Shown here one piece after another: positions 18,223-26,442 of a DNA stretch of 64,000 bases (its first letter is position 1; each line of letters opens with the position of its first letter). A program made the translations under genes and the position numbers. Source of the stretch: CAVPHV01 sp963704825 (GTDB taxonomy: Bacteria; Actinomycetota; Acidimicrobiia; Spongiisociales; UBA5794). Where the stretch lies: assembly GCA_963704825.1 (NCBI GenBank), contig CAVPHV010000005.1:186001-250000 (forward strand). Direction: 5' to 3'. Below the pieces are notes generated by a model. That model saw only the letters and a list, made by a program, of their open reading frames with translations. It ran no database searches and had not been told where the DNA came from.

Positions 18223-20310
18223 ATGACGAAACTGCCACCAGAGAGCTACATCAATCGAGAGCTGAGTCTGCTCGATTTCCAGGAGCGAGTGCTCTCGCTG
18301 GCCGAGCGCGACGATCTCCCCCTGCTCGAGCGGGTCAAATTCGCCGCCATCGTCAGCCAGAACCTCGACGAGTTCTTCCAAGTGAGGGTGGCAGGCCTCC
18401 TCAATCGAGCCGCTACGGGAGGTTCTCCGGCTCGCGACGGGATGACCCCCCGCCAGCAACTCGCCGCCATCCACGCCCAGGTGCTCGAAATCAACAACGC
18501 CATCGACGAGTTGTTCCTCAATGAGCTGCTGCCTGCTCTCGACAAAGAGGGAATCCGCCTCGTGGACTGGAGTCAACTCGGACCCGAGGACCGTGCAGGT
18601 CTTGACGCCGTTTTCGAAGAGCAGCTCTTCCCCGTGCTGACCCCATTGGCCGTCGATCCGTCCCATCCGTTCCCTTTCATCTCGAACCTGTCACTCAACC
18701 TTGCCGTGGTGGTGCGAAACCCGGCACGGTCCACCCCGCAGTTCGCCCGGGTCAAGGTGCCACCATCGTTGTCGCGCTTCATCGCTCTCCCCGACGGGGA
18801 ACGCTTCGTACCGATCGAGCAGGTCGTTGCCGCTCATCTCGGCAGGCTCTTTGAGGGCGTCGAGATCATCGACCGCTTCCCCTTCCGAGTGACTCGCAGC
18901 GCCGACTTCGCAGTAGAGGAGGAGGAAGCCAACGACCTGCTGGAGGCCATGGAAGCGGTCCTGCGATTCCGCCAACGCGCTGCAGAGGCCGTGCGACTCG
19001 AGGTGGGACCGGATGTCCGCCCATCCGTGCTCGATTTGCTCGCCCGAGAGTTGAATCTCCCCGAGGATGCGATCTATCAGCGGGCCACGCCGCTCGATCT
19101 GGGGACGCTGTGGAGGTTCTACGGCATCGATCGTCCCGACTTGAAGGACGAGCCCTTCGTCCCGACGACCCAGCCCCGGTTGTCGAGCCGCGGCGGTGTC
19201 GAGCCGAACATATTCGACGTCATCTCCGAGGGCGACATCCTGATCCACCACCCCTACGAGTCGTTCGCCACGGGCACCGGCGCCTTCTTGGCCCAGGCCG
19301 CCGCCGATCCCGACGTGCTCGCAATCAAACAAACCCTGTATCGCACGTCGATTCCGGAGGACCCGGCACTCGGTGGTGAGGAAGCCATCGTTGAGTCCCT
19401 TATGGCTGCGGCCGAGTCGGGCAAGCAGGTCGTGGTCCTCATCGAACTGAAGGCACGTTTCGACGAAGCCGCCAACATCAACTGGGCCAAAATGCTGGAG
19501 AACGCCGGCGTGCACGTCGTGTACGGCGTCTCCGGCCTCAAGACCCATTCCAAGATCCTTCTCGTGGTGCGGCGCGAGGGCGGTGGGCTGAAGCGCTACG
19601 CCCACATCGGTACCGGCAACTACAACCCGAAAACCGCTCGACTGTACGAGGACTTTGGTTTGCTCACCGCGGACCCCGAGATCGGGGCAGACCTCTCTGA
19701 ACTGTTCAATGCTCTCACCGGCTACAGCGCCGGGACCGATTATCGAAGGATCCTCGTCGCCCCGACGACGCTCCGACCCCGGCTGATCGAGCGAATCAGA
19801 GAAGAGGCAGCCAAGGGCGGCGACGGCAGAATTCTGTTCAAGATGAACCACCTGGTTGATCCCGAGATCATCGACGAGTTGTATGCGGCTTCGGCCAAGG
19901 GCTGTCAGATCGACCTGATCGTGCGTGGTAACTGCTCGTTGCGGGCCGGCGTTCCCGGGCTCTCAGAGAACATCCGAGCGCGGTCCATCGTCGGCAAGTA
20001 CCTCGAGCATTCCCGGGTCTACCGATTCGGTCACCCCGGGGATGGTGCCGTGTACTACATGGGTTCGGCGGACCTCATGCAGCGCAATCTCAACATGAGG
20101 GTCGAAGCCGTGACGCCGATCATCGACCCCCGAATCAAGCTCAGGATCGAAGAAATGCTCCAGACCCTCATGGACGACGACGACCTTGCCTGGGAAATGG
20201 CGTCGGATGGGCGATCGTGGGCCCGGGTTTCGCCCGACACCGGTCTCAATGCGCACCGGCGTCTCGAGGAGTTGGCGGCGCGACGGGCCGACGGATCACT
20301 CACGGAATAG
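18223..20310 (+). CDS. ppk: Polyphosphate kinase PPK1
   Basis: Makes long-chain polyphosphate from ATP reversibly. 695 residues, standard for PPK1: N-terminal domain (YINRELSLLDFQERVL), head domain, and two C-terminal phospholipase-D-like domains. The autophosphorylated His is His442 in GLKTHSKILLV; the downstream RFGHPGDGAVYYMGSADLMQRNL and ARLYEDFGLLT motifs are also family hallmarks. The start ATG overlaps a TGA ending an 11-codon GTG frame (18191). mutT1 follows after six bases, the same order as in mycobacteria. Confidence 0.96.
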   Translation: MTKLPPESYINRELSLLDFQERVLSLAERDDLPLLERVKFAAIVSQNLDEFFQVRVAGLLNRAATGGSPARDGMTPRQQLAAIHAQVLEINNAIDELFLNELLPALDKEGIRLVDWSQLGPEDRAGLDAVFEEQLFPVLTPLAVDPSHPFPFISNLSLNLAVVVRNPARSTPQFARVKVPPSLSRFIALPDGERFVPIEQVVAAHLGRLFEGVEIIDRFPFRVTRSADFAVEEEEANDLLEAMEAVLRFRQRAAEAVRLEVGPDVRPSVLDLLARELNLPEDAIYQRATPLDLGTLWRFYGIDRPDLKDEPFVPTTQPRLSSRGGVEPNIFDVISEGDILIHHPYESFATGTGAFLAQAAADPDVLAIKQTLYRTSIPEDPALGGEEAIVESLMAAAESGKQVVVLIELKARFDEAANINWAKMLENAGVHVVYGVSGLKTHSKILLVVRREGGGLKRYAHIGTGNYNPKTARLYEDFGLLTADPEIGADLSELFNALTGYSAGTDYRRILVAPTTLRPRLIERIREEAAKGGDGRILFKMNHLVDPEIIDELYAASAKGCQIDLIVRGNCSLRAGVPGLSENIRARSIVGKYLEHSRVYRFGHPGDGAVYYMGSADLMQRNLNMRVEAVTPIIDPRIKLRIEEMLQTLMDDDDLAWEMASDGRSWARVSPDTGLNAHRRLEELAARRADGSLTE

Positions 20311-20316
20311 AAGGAG

Positions 20317-21207
20317 ATGTCTCCACTGCCGCCAAAGTCCTCGATCTGGGCTGCCGGAGGCGTCGTGGTCCGCCATCGCCCGGTCTTGGCGGCAGAGTAT
20401 CTGTTGATACATCGGCCTCGATACGACGACTGGTCGCTCCCCAAAGGCAAGCTCGACTCCGGGGAATCGTTCAAGCAGGCCGCCCTGCGCGAGGTCGAAG
20501 AAGAGACCGGCATGCTGTGCTCCCCTACCGCCACAGTCGGCACCATCAGCTACGAGACTCCGAACAGCAACATGAAGGTGGTTCGGTATTGGCTGCTGGA
20601 GGCCGAGAGCGGTACTTTCGCTCCCAACAGTGAGGTCGACGCCGTCAAGTGGGCGACGGAGCAAGAGGCGCACGACATGCTCACCTACGAACGGGACCGC
20701 GAAGTTATCGACTGGGCGATCATGCTTGCGACCGACCCGACGGCCGGCCGGATCTACCTTGTTCGCCATGCCCACGCCGGGGACCGCAAGCGATGGGAAA
20801 AGGCCGACGAGCTGCGACCGATCAGCCTCAACGGTGAGAAGCAAGCCGACGCACTGCGCGACTACCTGTCGGGGTTCCCCTTGACGGGGGTGTACTCGTC
20901 TCCTTACGTTCGCTGCGTCCAAACCATGGGTCCGCTTGCAGGCATTCTCGGGCTGAAGCTCGAGGTCGAACCCACCATCGCCGAGAGCGCACCACCGGAA
21001 GAGCTCATCGCAAATGTGGGCCAATGGTCCGGCGAGGCGATCGCTATGGGGAGCCACGGCGAGCTCATTTCGGGAACGGTGAACAAACTCGCCGCCGGCG
21101 GGATCCCCATGGACGGCCCCATGCGGTGCGACAAGGGTTCCATCTGGATCCTGGAAACCGGCGAGGGCAAGGTTCGCTCCGGCCGCTACCACAACGCCCT
21201 GGTCTGA
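20317..21207 (+). CDS. mutT1: Nudix hydrolase-histidine phosphatase fusion (MutT1-like)
   Basis: 296 residues with two enzyme domains. Residues ~5-140 form a Nudix hydrolase whose box GKLDSGESFKQAALREVEEET fits GX5EX7REUXEEXGU. Residues ~145-290 form a SixA-type histidine phosphatase starting LVRHAHAGDRKRW. Mycobacterial MutT1 has this layout, cleans up 8-oxo-GTP/dGTP and also sits beside ppk. AAGGAG directly abuts the ATG, which is unusually close; no better start is visible. Probably cotranscribed with ppk. Confidence 0.9.
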   Translation: MSPLPPKSSIWAAGGVVVRHRPVLAAEYLLIHRPRYDDWSLPKGKLDSGESFKQAALREVEEETGMLCSPTATVGTISYETPNSNMKVVRYWLLEAESGTFAPNSEVDAVKWATEQEAHDMLTYERDREVIDWAIMLATDPTAGRIYLVRHAHAGDRKRWEKADELRPISLNGEKQADALRDYLSGFPLTGVYSSPYVRCVQTMGPLAGILGLKLEVEPTIAESAPPEELIANVGQWSGEAIAMGSHGELISGTVNKLAAGGIPMDGPMRCDKGSIWILETGEGKVRSGRYHNALV

Positions 21208-21244
21208 TCCGTTCCTGCGTGATCCAGGCGCGATTCCTCACCGC

Positions 21245-21916
21245 TCAGCCACGCCGGAACTGGAGGAGCCAGGCGGCGACCTCGGCGATGACCTCGTCGA
21301 GCACTTCCTCGCTGGTGCGACCGGTCCGCTTGGGGACCTTGAACGAGTGATCCCCGTCGTCGACCACGATCAGCGCGGCCTCGGGAAGTGACGCAGCCAG
21401 AGCTTCGATCCGAGCCGGCGGGCTGAGCCGATCCCGGGTGCCGGCCACGAACAGCTGGGGAGCGACGATCCGTTGCAGATGATCGGTGGGACGCGGCTCG
21501 CCCCTACCCATCGGCACCAGCGGGTAGCCGAGGTACACCATGGCCGCGGCCGGCCACCCGGAGTCTCCGGCGAGATGTGACCCGACCCTGCCACCCATCG
21601 ACTTGCCGGCCAGCACGACCCGCCCGGAGTACCGGGCCAGGCGGTTGGCCGCCGCCTCGTGGACGGCGAGCAGCTTCGGACCTCGATCAGGGGCCCGGCG
21701 CCCGCCCTCGGTGTAGGCGTAGTTGAACGTGAGGGTCGGATACCCGGCGGCTGCCAGACCTTCGCGTACCTGGACCATGAACGGATGGTCCTGACCGGCG
21801 CCTGCCCCGTGAGCCAGCAACACGCCGACCTCGGTGTCACGGCCGGCGGCCGGCATGCTGAGCCGGCCGGTGACCTTCTCGCCCGGTGCCCACTCGATCT
21901 TCAGCGTACGCGCCAT
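21245..21916 (-). CDS. Alpha/beta hydrolase (KANL3/Tex30-like)
   Basis: 223 residues. The nucleophile elbow GKSMGGR, the early LLAHGAGAGQDHPFM oxyanion motif, the Asp in AGTRDRLSP and the His in DDGDHSF complete a hydrolase triad. This small cytoplasmic family is often annotated as dienelactone hydrolase-like, but the substrate is unknown. The frame is open to 22003, but the chosen ATG gives the family-like N-terminus and leaves 69 bases to the divergent pgl. Confidence 0.82.
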   Translation of the reverse strand: MARTLKIEWAPGEKVTGRLSMPAAGRDTEVGVLLAHGAGAGQDHPFMVQVREGLAAAGYPTLTFNYAYTEGGRRAPDRGPKLLAVHEAAANRLARYSGRVVLAGKSMGGRVGSHLAGDSGWPAAAMVYLGYPLVPMGRGEPRPTDHLQRIVAPQLFVAGTRDRLSPPARIEALAASLPEAALIVVDDGDHSFKVPKRTGRTSEEVLDEVIAEVAAWLLQFRRG

Positions 21917-21973
21917 CGTGAACCGGTCCTTCGCCTCTGAGCCGACGCTCACGGTACAGCGTCCTGCGATGCG

Positions 21974-21979
21974 TAAGCT
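21974..21979 (+). promoter_or_regulatory. -10 box of pgl (leaderless)
   Basis: TAAGCT lies six bases before the pgl ATG. Confidence 0.55.
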
Positions 21980-21985
21980 CGTGGC

Positions 21986-22657
21986 ATGCAGGTGATCATC
22001 CACGACACGCCGGATGCCGTGGCCGCCGCGGCTGCGGACGTCATCGCCGCCGAGGTCCGCTCTGGGACCCAGACCATCGGTCTTGCCGGCGGGGGCACCC
22101 CGCGCGCCACCTACGAGCTACTTCCCCGCCGGAACCTAGATTGGAGCGGCACCATGCTGTGGCTCGGCGACGAACGATGGGTGCCTCCCGACCATCCCGA
22201 CAGCAACGCCGGCATGGCCCGTCGGGCCTTTGCCGACGAAGTCGGCGCCGCACTGGTGGCCCCCGACTATTTGCTGGGCGATCCCCACCTGGCGGCGGCT
22301 GCCTATGCGGAGGCGGTCCGCCCCGCGTTGCAGACGCCTGGTTTGGTGCTGCTCGGCATGGGCGACGATGGCCACACCGCTTCGTTGTTCCCCGGAACCG
22401 ACGCGCTCGAGGTCGCCGATCGAAGCTACGTGGCCAACTGGGTCGCAACCAAGGGCGATTGGCGATTGACCGCGACCCTCCCCCTGCTGTGGTCGGCCCG
22501 GCGAATCGTGTTCCTCGTGACGGGTGATGCCAAGGCTGAGGTGGTTGCCGAGCTCCTCGACGGCCGAGGCGACTATCCGGCCGGCCGGGTCGGGCGTGGC
22601 GGACGGGACACCACGTGGTTGCTCGACGCCGCCGCGGCTTCCCGATTGCCGGATTAG
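21986..22657 (+). CDS. pgl: 6-phosphogluconolactonase
   Basis: Hydrolyses 6-phosphogluconolactone in the oxidative pentose phosphate pathway. 223 residues, with the SugI/Pgl signatures GLAGGGTPRATYELL, LGDERWVPPDHPDSN and GMGDDGHTASLFPG. No other oxidative pentose phosphate gene is adjacent, though rpiB lies 4 kb upstream. A TAAGCT box six bases before the ATG indicates a leaderless transcript. It converges on the end of the BMC operon with a 15-base gap. Confidence 0.93.
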   Translation: MQVIIHDTPDAVAAAAADVIAAEVRSGTQTIGLAGGGTPRATYELLPRRNLDWSGTMLWLGDERWVPPDHPDSNAGMARRAFADEVGAALVAPDYLLGDPHLAAAAYAEAVRPALQTPGLVLLGMGDDGHTASLFPGTDALEVADRSYVANWVATKGDWRLTATLPLLWSARRIVFLVTGDAKAEVVAELLDGRGDYPAGRVGRGGRDTTWLLDAAAASRLPD

Positions 22658-22672
22658 GAGGCTGCTGGACTA

Positions 22673-23107
22673 CTAGCCGCTCGTCGTCGTCGTCGCCGGC
22701 GGCGGGGGCAACTCGCCCACCACGCCGTTGCGCACGACTTCGAGGAAGATCGCAATGATCGGGTCCTCCGACTCGTAGTCGGCAATCTCGTCGTTGATGG
22801 CGGTGTTCAGCTCCCCAGGGTCACACCCCAAGCGCGCCGCCCGCAGATCGAGGTCGCGACCCAACTGCTGAAGTTCGGCGATGTCGGGGGGCGGCTCCAC
22901 CTCGCCGGTGACAACATCGAGCGATTGGCCCTCGAGGGCCACCAGCATCCGGTCGACGTAGCCAACTCCAACCTCGACCAATCCCCCGCAGCTCTCAACT
23001 TCTTGGGGAGGGGGTGGCTCAGGCGATGAACAGGCTCCGAACAGCACGACACCGGCCAAGGCGAGCACCACCCACCGAGCGCCGGCTTCGGAACGGCGCC
23101 GCCTCAT
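22673..23107 (-). CDS. Hypothetical lipoprotein at the end of the BMC operon
   Basis: 144 residues. A basic N-terminus and hydrophobic stretch end in LFGAC, a lipobox with Cys at residue 26. The mature part starts with a Pro-rich linker, has two further Cys (ESCGG and RLGCD) and ends in a Pro/Thr-rich tail. Its ATG overlaps the stop of the last BMC-P gene in an ATGA arrangement, so it is translated with the shell genes. No known BMC component is a lipoprotein, and no family is recognised. It may be a surface or transport accessory, or a passenger. Confidence 0.78.
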   Translation of the reverse strand: MRRRRSEAGARWVVLALAGVVLFGACSSPEPPPPQEVESCGGLVEVGVGYVDRMLVALEGQSLDVVTGEVEPPPDIAELQQLGRDLDLRAARLGCDPGELNTAINDEIADYESEDPIIAIFLEVVRNGVVGELPPPPATTTTSG

Positions 23108-23391
23108 GAGACGTCTCGAAACTCACCGTCGATGGCAAGCTGGTCGACGATGCCGACTACCACGGCGCGGATTGCACCCCACTCACGGCCCATGATCTGA
23201 CGAGCTGAAGTTCCCTCATCGAGGATCAGGACGGTGTCGCCCTCTCCGGCATCGACCACGTCAATGGCGATGGTGTAGCCGGCTGCGTTGCCGTCGACAT
23301 CGAGCAGATCACACAGCAGCATCCGCTGGTTGTCGAGGAGTGGAATGTTGACGGTTGACACAACAGTTCCGACGACGCGACCGACCTTCAT
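23104..23391 (-). CDS. BMC-P pentameric shell protein (EutN/CcmL family), copy 3
   Basis: 95 residues. EutN/CcmL proteins form pentamers that cap the 12 vertices of the icosahedral shell. The family pattern is clear: MKVGRVVGTVVST, LDVDGNAAGYTIAIDVVDAGEGDTVLIL, then SARQ and VVGIVDQL. It overlaps the preceding BMC-P gene and the following lipoprotein gene by four bases each. One of three non-identical pentamer genes in the operon, perhaps forming mixed or alternative vertices. Confidence 0.93.
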   Translation of the reverse strand: MKVGRVVGTVVSTVNIPLLDNQRMLLCDLLDVDGNAAGYTIAIDVVDAGEGDTVLILDEGTSARQIMGREWGAIRAVVVGIVDQLAIDGEFRDVS

Positions 23392-23666
23392 GGTTCCAGC
23401 CCCAAGTGGACCTGGTCGACGATCCCGCAGATGGCGTGATCCACGGGCACAAAGCGCTCCTCGAGCGCCTCAGCCGCTTCTCGCGAAGCTACGAAGTAGA
23501 CGATTTCGCCTGGTCCTGCCATCGAGACCGCGTCGGCAGCCACCAGCGGATCGCCCTTTGGATTCTGGTGTTTGTCGAGCGGTTGGACGATCAGGAAGCG
23601 GACGCCATCCAGCCCGGCCACCTTTTCGGTGGCCACGACCGTTCCGATGACCCGAGCAAGTTGCAC
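23388..23666 (-). CDS. BMC-P pentameric shell protein (EutN/CcmL family), copy 2
   Basis: 92 residues with the family start MQLARVIGTVVATEK and end CGIVDQVHLG. The middle is more divergent than in the other two copies: the usual DAVGAGEGD loop reads DAVSMAGPGEIVYFVASREAA and SARQ is replaced by REAAEAL. It starts two bases after the BMC-T stop and overlaps copy 3 by four bases. Vertex protein; the divergence suggests a specialised role that sequence alone does not reveal. Confidence 0.92.
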   Translation of the reverse strand: MQLARVIGTVVATEKVAGLDGVRFLIVQPLDKHQNPKGDPLVAADAVSMAGPGEIVYFVASREAAEALEERFVPVDHAICGIVDQVHLGLEP

Positions 23667-23668
23667 GG

Positions 23669-24301
23669 TCAGTCCCCCCGCTCGGAGGATCGTTTGCCAA
23701 TCCTGGTCATGAAGCGAAGGTCGCGTCGCAGATTGTCGGCCAACTCACCGTGGAGCTGCGGAATGATCCGATGGTGCAGCAGCATGCCGGTGGGCAGCGC
23801 TCGATCTACTGCGGTCTCCACCGCGGCTTCGACCTCGGCGACTGCGCCGCAGAACAGCGCGTATCCCTTGCCACCGAGACCGTCGGCCAGTCGGACCGCG
23901 GCGAGGTCGACCCGCGCTGCCTTGACCCCGGCATCGGCCGCCTCGATGACGGTGGCAACGGTGGCGGTCTCGATGATGCCGAGCGCGTCACCGTCGAATG
24001 GGGCCGAATCGTCACCGCCGGCAACGGCCACCGTCACTGCGGGATGGACGTCCGGCAGGAACACGTGGTCGAGGATGCGCGACCTGCCGACGTCGAGACC
24101 GGTCCCGAGCGCCTCCTCGACACTGGCCGTGTCGCCGCTGACCAGCACCAAGTACTTGCCGGGGTGGACGGTCCCCGCATAAATGGACCCGAGTGGCGAA
24201 GACTTGACCATCGCATCGGCGGCGACGAGCCCAACGGCGATCGAATCGAACTCGATGAGCGCAATGGCGGGATCGACCACGCCGGTCGGCCGGTCAGACA
24301 A
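23669..24301 (-). CDS. Tandem-domain shell protein BMC-T (PduT-type)
   Basis: 210 residues with two BMC domains, about 11-95 and 103-185, forming pseudohexameric trimers in the shell facet. The second domain starts with the canonical ALGIIETATVATVIEAADAGVK. Domain 1 resembles PduT, whose pore Cys (in CPGKF) holds a 4Fe-4S cluster; the equivalent here is HPGKY with His46. The start overlaps the aldehyde dehydrogenase stop by eight bases. A conduit for cofactor, metal or electrons is possible; the ligand change is a direct observation, the function is not. Confidence 0.92.
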   Translation of the reverse strand: MSDRPTGVVDPAIALIEFDSIAVGLVAADAMVKSSPLGSIYAGTVHPGKYLVLVSGDTASVEEALGTGLDVGRSRILDHVFLPDVHPAVTVAVAGGDDSAPFDGDALGIIETATVATVIEAADAGVKAARVDLAAVRLADGLGGKGYALFCGAVAEVEAAVETAVDRALPTGMLLHHRIIPQLHGELADNLRRDLRFMTRIGKRSSERGD

Positions 24302-25751
24302 TGCGCAACGCTCCCACCACGTTCACCCGACGAATCCGCGAGAAGGTGCGTGGCCGGCTGAGCCCTTCTCCGGTCGGGCTGGCGATCGAAAACGACGCGA
24401 AGCCTTCGCCACCGTGGCCGAGGCCCGAGAAGTTCGGACCATTGGCAACAAAGATGCTGCAGTTCATCGCCCGAGCCATGGTGGTGATGGTGGCAACGTT
24501 GGTCGAATGGATCGACGCAGTGTGCCGAAACCCGTGCTCGGAACGAACCGCAAGATCGATGGCATCGTCGACGTTCTTGACCCGCACCACCGGCATGACC
24601 GGCATCATCTGCTCGGTCCACACCAGGCTGTGGTCGCGGGGAACCTCGGCCACGAGCAGTCGCACGTCGCTGTCGAGCGTGACGCCGATTTCGGCGAGGA
24701 TGCGGCCGGCGTCCTTGCCGACCCACTCGGGGTTGATCATCCCCGGTTTGTTCGGTGGACCGAGTTCCTTGAAGATCACCCGCTCCAGTCGCTTGAGCTC
24801 ATGCTCCTTGAGCCGGTAAGCCCCGTTGGCCACCATGGCGAGCACAAGGCGATCGGCCACAGAGTCGACCACGATCGTGGTCTTCTCATCCGTGCAGATG
24901 ACGTTGTTGTCGAACGAGGCACCGCGGACGATGTCGCGGCCCGCCGCCTCGATGTCCGCCGATTGGTCGACCACGGCCGGCGGGTTCCCCGGCCCTGCGG
25001 TGATGGCCTTCTTCGACGTCCGCAATGCCTCACGCACGACTCCCGGACCGCCGGTGACCAGAAGCACGCGGACATCGGGGTGGTTCATCAGCTCCTTGGC
25101 CGAATCCAGCGTCGGGTTGGGAATGGCCGTGATCAGATCGGGTGGCCCTCCGGCGCCCACAATCGCCCGATTGAGCACCTGGACGTTCTCGACCGATACC
25201 CGCTTGGCGCTGGGATGCACATTGAAGGTGACGGCATTACCGGCAGACACCATGGCGATCGAGTTGTTGATGATCGTCGACGTCGGGTTCGTCGTCGGCG
25301 TGATCGAGGCGATCACGCCGTAGGGGGCGAACTCCGTCACCATCATCCCGTCGTCACCGGTCACGACAACGGGTTCGAGGTCTTCGGGACCCGGAGTCTT
25401 GACGGTGACGAGCCGGTTCTTGATCACCTTGTCCTCGGCCCGGCCGATCCCGGTCTCCTCCCACGCCATGTAGGCAAGGCGCTCGCCATCGCGCAGCATT
25501 GCGGCCCTCATTGCCTCGACGATGGTCTTGCGAGCTTCGAGCCCCATCTCGCGATAAGCCATGAAGGCACGGCGCGCCGCGCCGACCGCAGCGTCGATGG
25601 TCGGGTGAATACCATCGCCGAGTTCCGCCGCAGACACTGCGAGATCATCGGAAGCCCGCAGTGCCGGAGCTTGCCGCTTGGCGAACTCGGCGGCTGCTAC
25701 CCGACCCTTGACCCGGTCGATGATCCCGTGGATCTCGCGATCGCTCAACAT
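24294..25751 (-). CDS. CoA-acylating aldehyde dehydrogenase (PduP/EutE-like), BMC cargo
   Basis: Oxidises an aldehyde, here probably acetaldehyde from DeoC, to acyl-CoA with NAD+ and CoA. 485 residues. The catalytic Cys is Cys286 in NNVICTDEK, and the C-terminus IASPTGEGLSRPRTFSRIRR is typical of PduP/EutE rather than hydrolytic dehydrogenases. Residues 1-18 form an amphipathic helix (Leu2, Ile7, Ile10, Ile11, Val14, Val18), then a linker, as in PduP encapsulation peptides. ATG at 25751 lies one base after the stop of the preceding BMC-P gene. Confidence 0.95.
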   Translation of the reverse strand: MLSDREIHGIIDRVKGRVAAAEFAKRQAPALRASDDLAVSAAELGDGIHPTIDAAVGAARRAFMAYREMGLEARKTIVEAMRAAMLRDGERLAYMAWEETGIGRAEDKVIKNRLVTVKTPGPEDLEPVVVTGDDGMMVTEFAPYGVIASITPTTNPTSTIINNSIAMVSAGNAVTFNVHPSAKRVSVENVQVLNRAIVGAGGPPDLITAIPNPTLDSAKELMNHPDVRVLLVTGGPGVVREALRTSKKAITAGPGNPPAVVDQSADIEAAGRDIVRGASFDNNVICTDEKTTIVVDSVADRLVLAMVANGAYRLKEHELKRLERVIFKELGPPNKPGMINPEWVGKDAGRILAEIGVTLDSDVRLLVAEVPRDHSLVWTEQMMPVMPVVRVKNVDDAIDLAVRSEHGFRHTASIHSTNVATITTMARAMNCSIFVANGPNFSGLGHGGEGFASFSIASPTGEGLSRPRTFSRIRRVNVVGALRIV

Positions 25752-25752
25752 G

Positions 25753-26064
25753 TCATCGACCCGCCGCAGCTTCCTCGCCCTTGTGGTACTTGGTGGCACC
25801 TTCAACGTCCCACATATCGACAATGGCCATGATGACGGCGTCGCAGGGACGATCCTTGGTCAACTCGGTCTGTCGAGCCGAACTCCCCGAGGCATACATC
25901 ACTACTTCGCCTTCACCGGCCCCAACCGCGTCGACCGCGACGACGTACGAACCGGTCTCGCGGTTGTCCACGTCGATTTGCCGCACCACGAGGAAGGTCA
26001 TCCCGGACAGCAGCGGCTCCTTGCGACTGGCCACCAATGTCCCGACTACACGCCCTAGCTGCAT
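25753..26064 (-). CDS. BMC-P pentameric shell protein (EutN/CcmL family), copy 1
   Basis: 103 residues. It begins [19 protein letters not shown] and contains [27 protein letters not shown], the best match to canonical EutN/CcmL in this operon. A charged tail ([12 protein letters not shown]) extends past the usual end. Located between BMC-H and the aldehyde dehydrogenase, 23 bases after BMC-H. Expected at shell vertices. Confidence 0.95.
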   Translation of the reverse strand: MQLGRVVGTLVASRKEPLLSGMTFLVVRQIDVDNRETGSYVVAVDAVGAGEGEVVMYASGSSARQTELTKDRPCDAVIMAIVDMWDVEGATKYHKGEEAAAGR

Positions 26065-26087
26065 CCTGCCGCTCCTTCCGGAGGCCC

Positions 26088-26390
26088 CTAGCTGAGTTCG
26101 TCCTCCGCCTCTTCTTGGCGCCCAAGCGGGAGCACTAGGTCGATGTTGGTGTGCGGGCGGGCGATGACGTGGGTGGCGATCACTTCGCCGACCTTCTCGG
26201 CTCCGCGCACGCCGGCATCAACCGCAGCCTTGACCGCGGCGACATCACCGCGCACAACGGCCGTGACGTACCCGCCGCCGGTCTTCTCCATGCTGACCAG
26301 CTCGACTTTGGCCGCCTTCACCATTGCGTCGGCCGCTTCCACCATTGCGGGAAAGCTCCTCGCCTCGATCATTCCAAGAGCTTCAGCCAT
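26088..26390 (-). CDS. BMC-H hexameric shell protein
   Basis: 100 residues, single BMC domain (PF00936 type): [32 protein letters not shown], pore loop KTGGGY, then [16 protein letters not shown]. It forms the hexamers that tile the shell facets and pass small substrates through the central pore. GGAG six bases upstream supports this ATG rather than one six codons earlier. It is the only BMC-H in the window, so one protein would make the bulk of the shell. A polar acidic tail (EEAEDELS) follows the domain. Confidence 0.96.
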   Translation of the reverse strand: MAEALGMIEARSFPAMVEAADAMVKAAKVELVSMEKTGGGYVTAVVRGDVAAVKAAVDAGVRGAEKVGEVIATHVIARPHTNIDLVLPLGRQEEAEDELS

Positions 26391-26442
26391 GAAGCTCCTC
26401 CTTTCCATCGGATCCGGGTCTGTTGTCGGTTGAACTCATTGC

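Noticed and set aside
21226..21262. Third copy of the 33-bp intergenic repeat
   Set aside because: Shares only about 17 bases (CAGCCACGCCGGAAC core) and overlaps the end of a coding region, so chance cannot be excluded.
24183..25832. 549-codon plus-strand frame
   Set aside because: Antisense to the aldehyde dehydrogenase, rich in His/Arg/Asp with no family signature.
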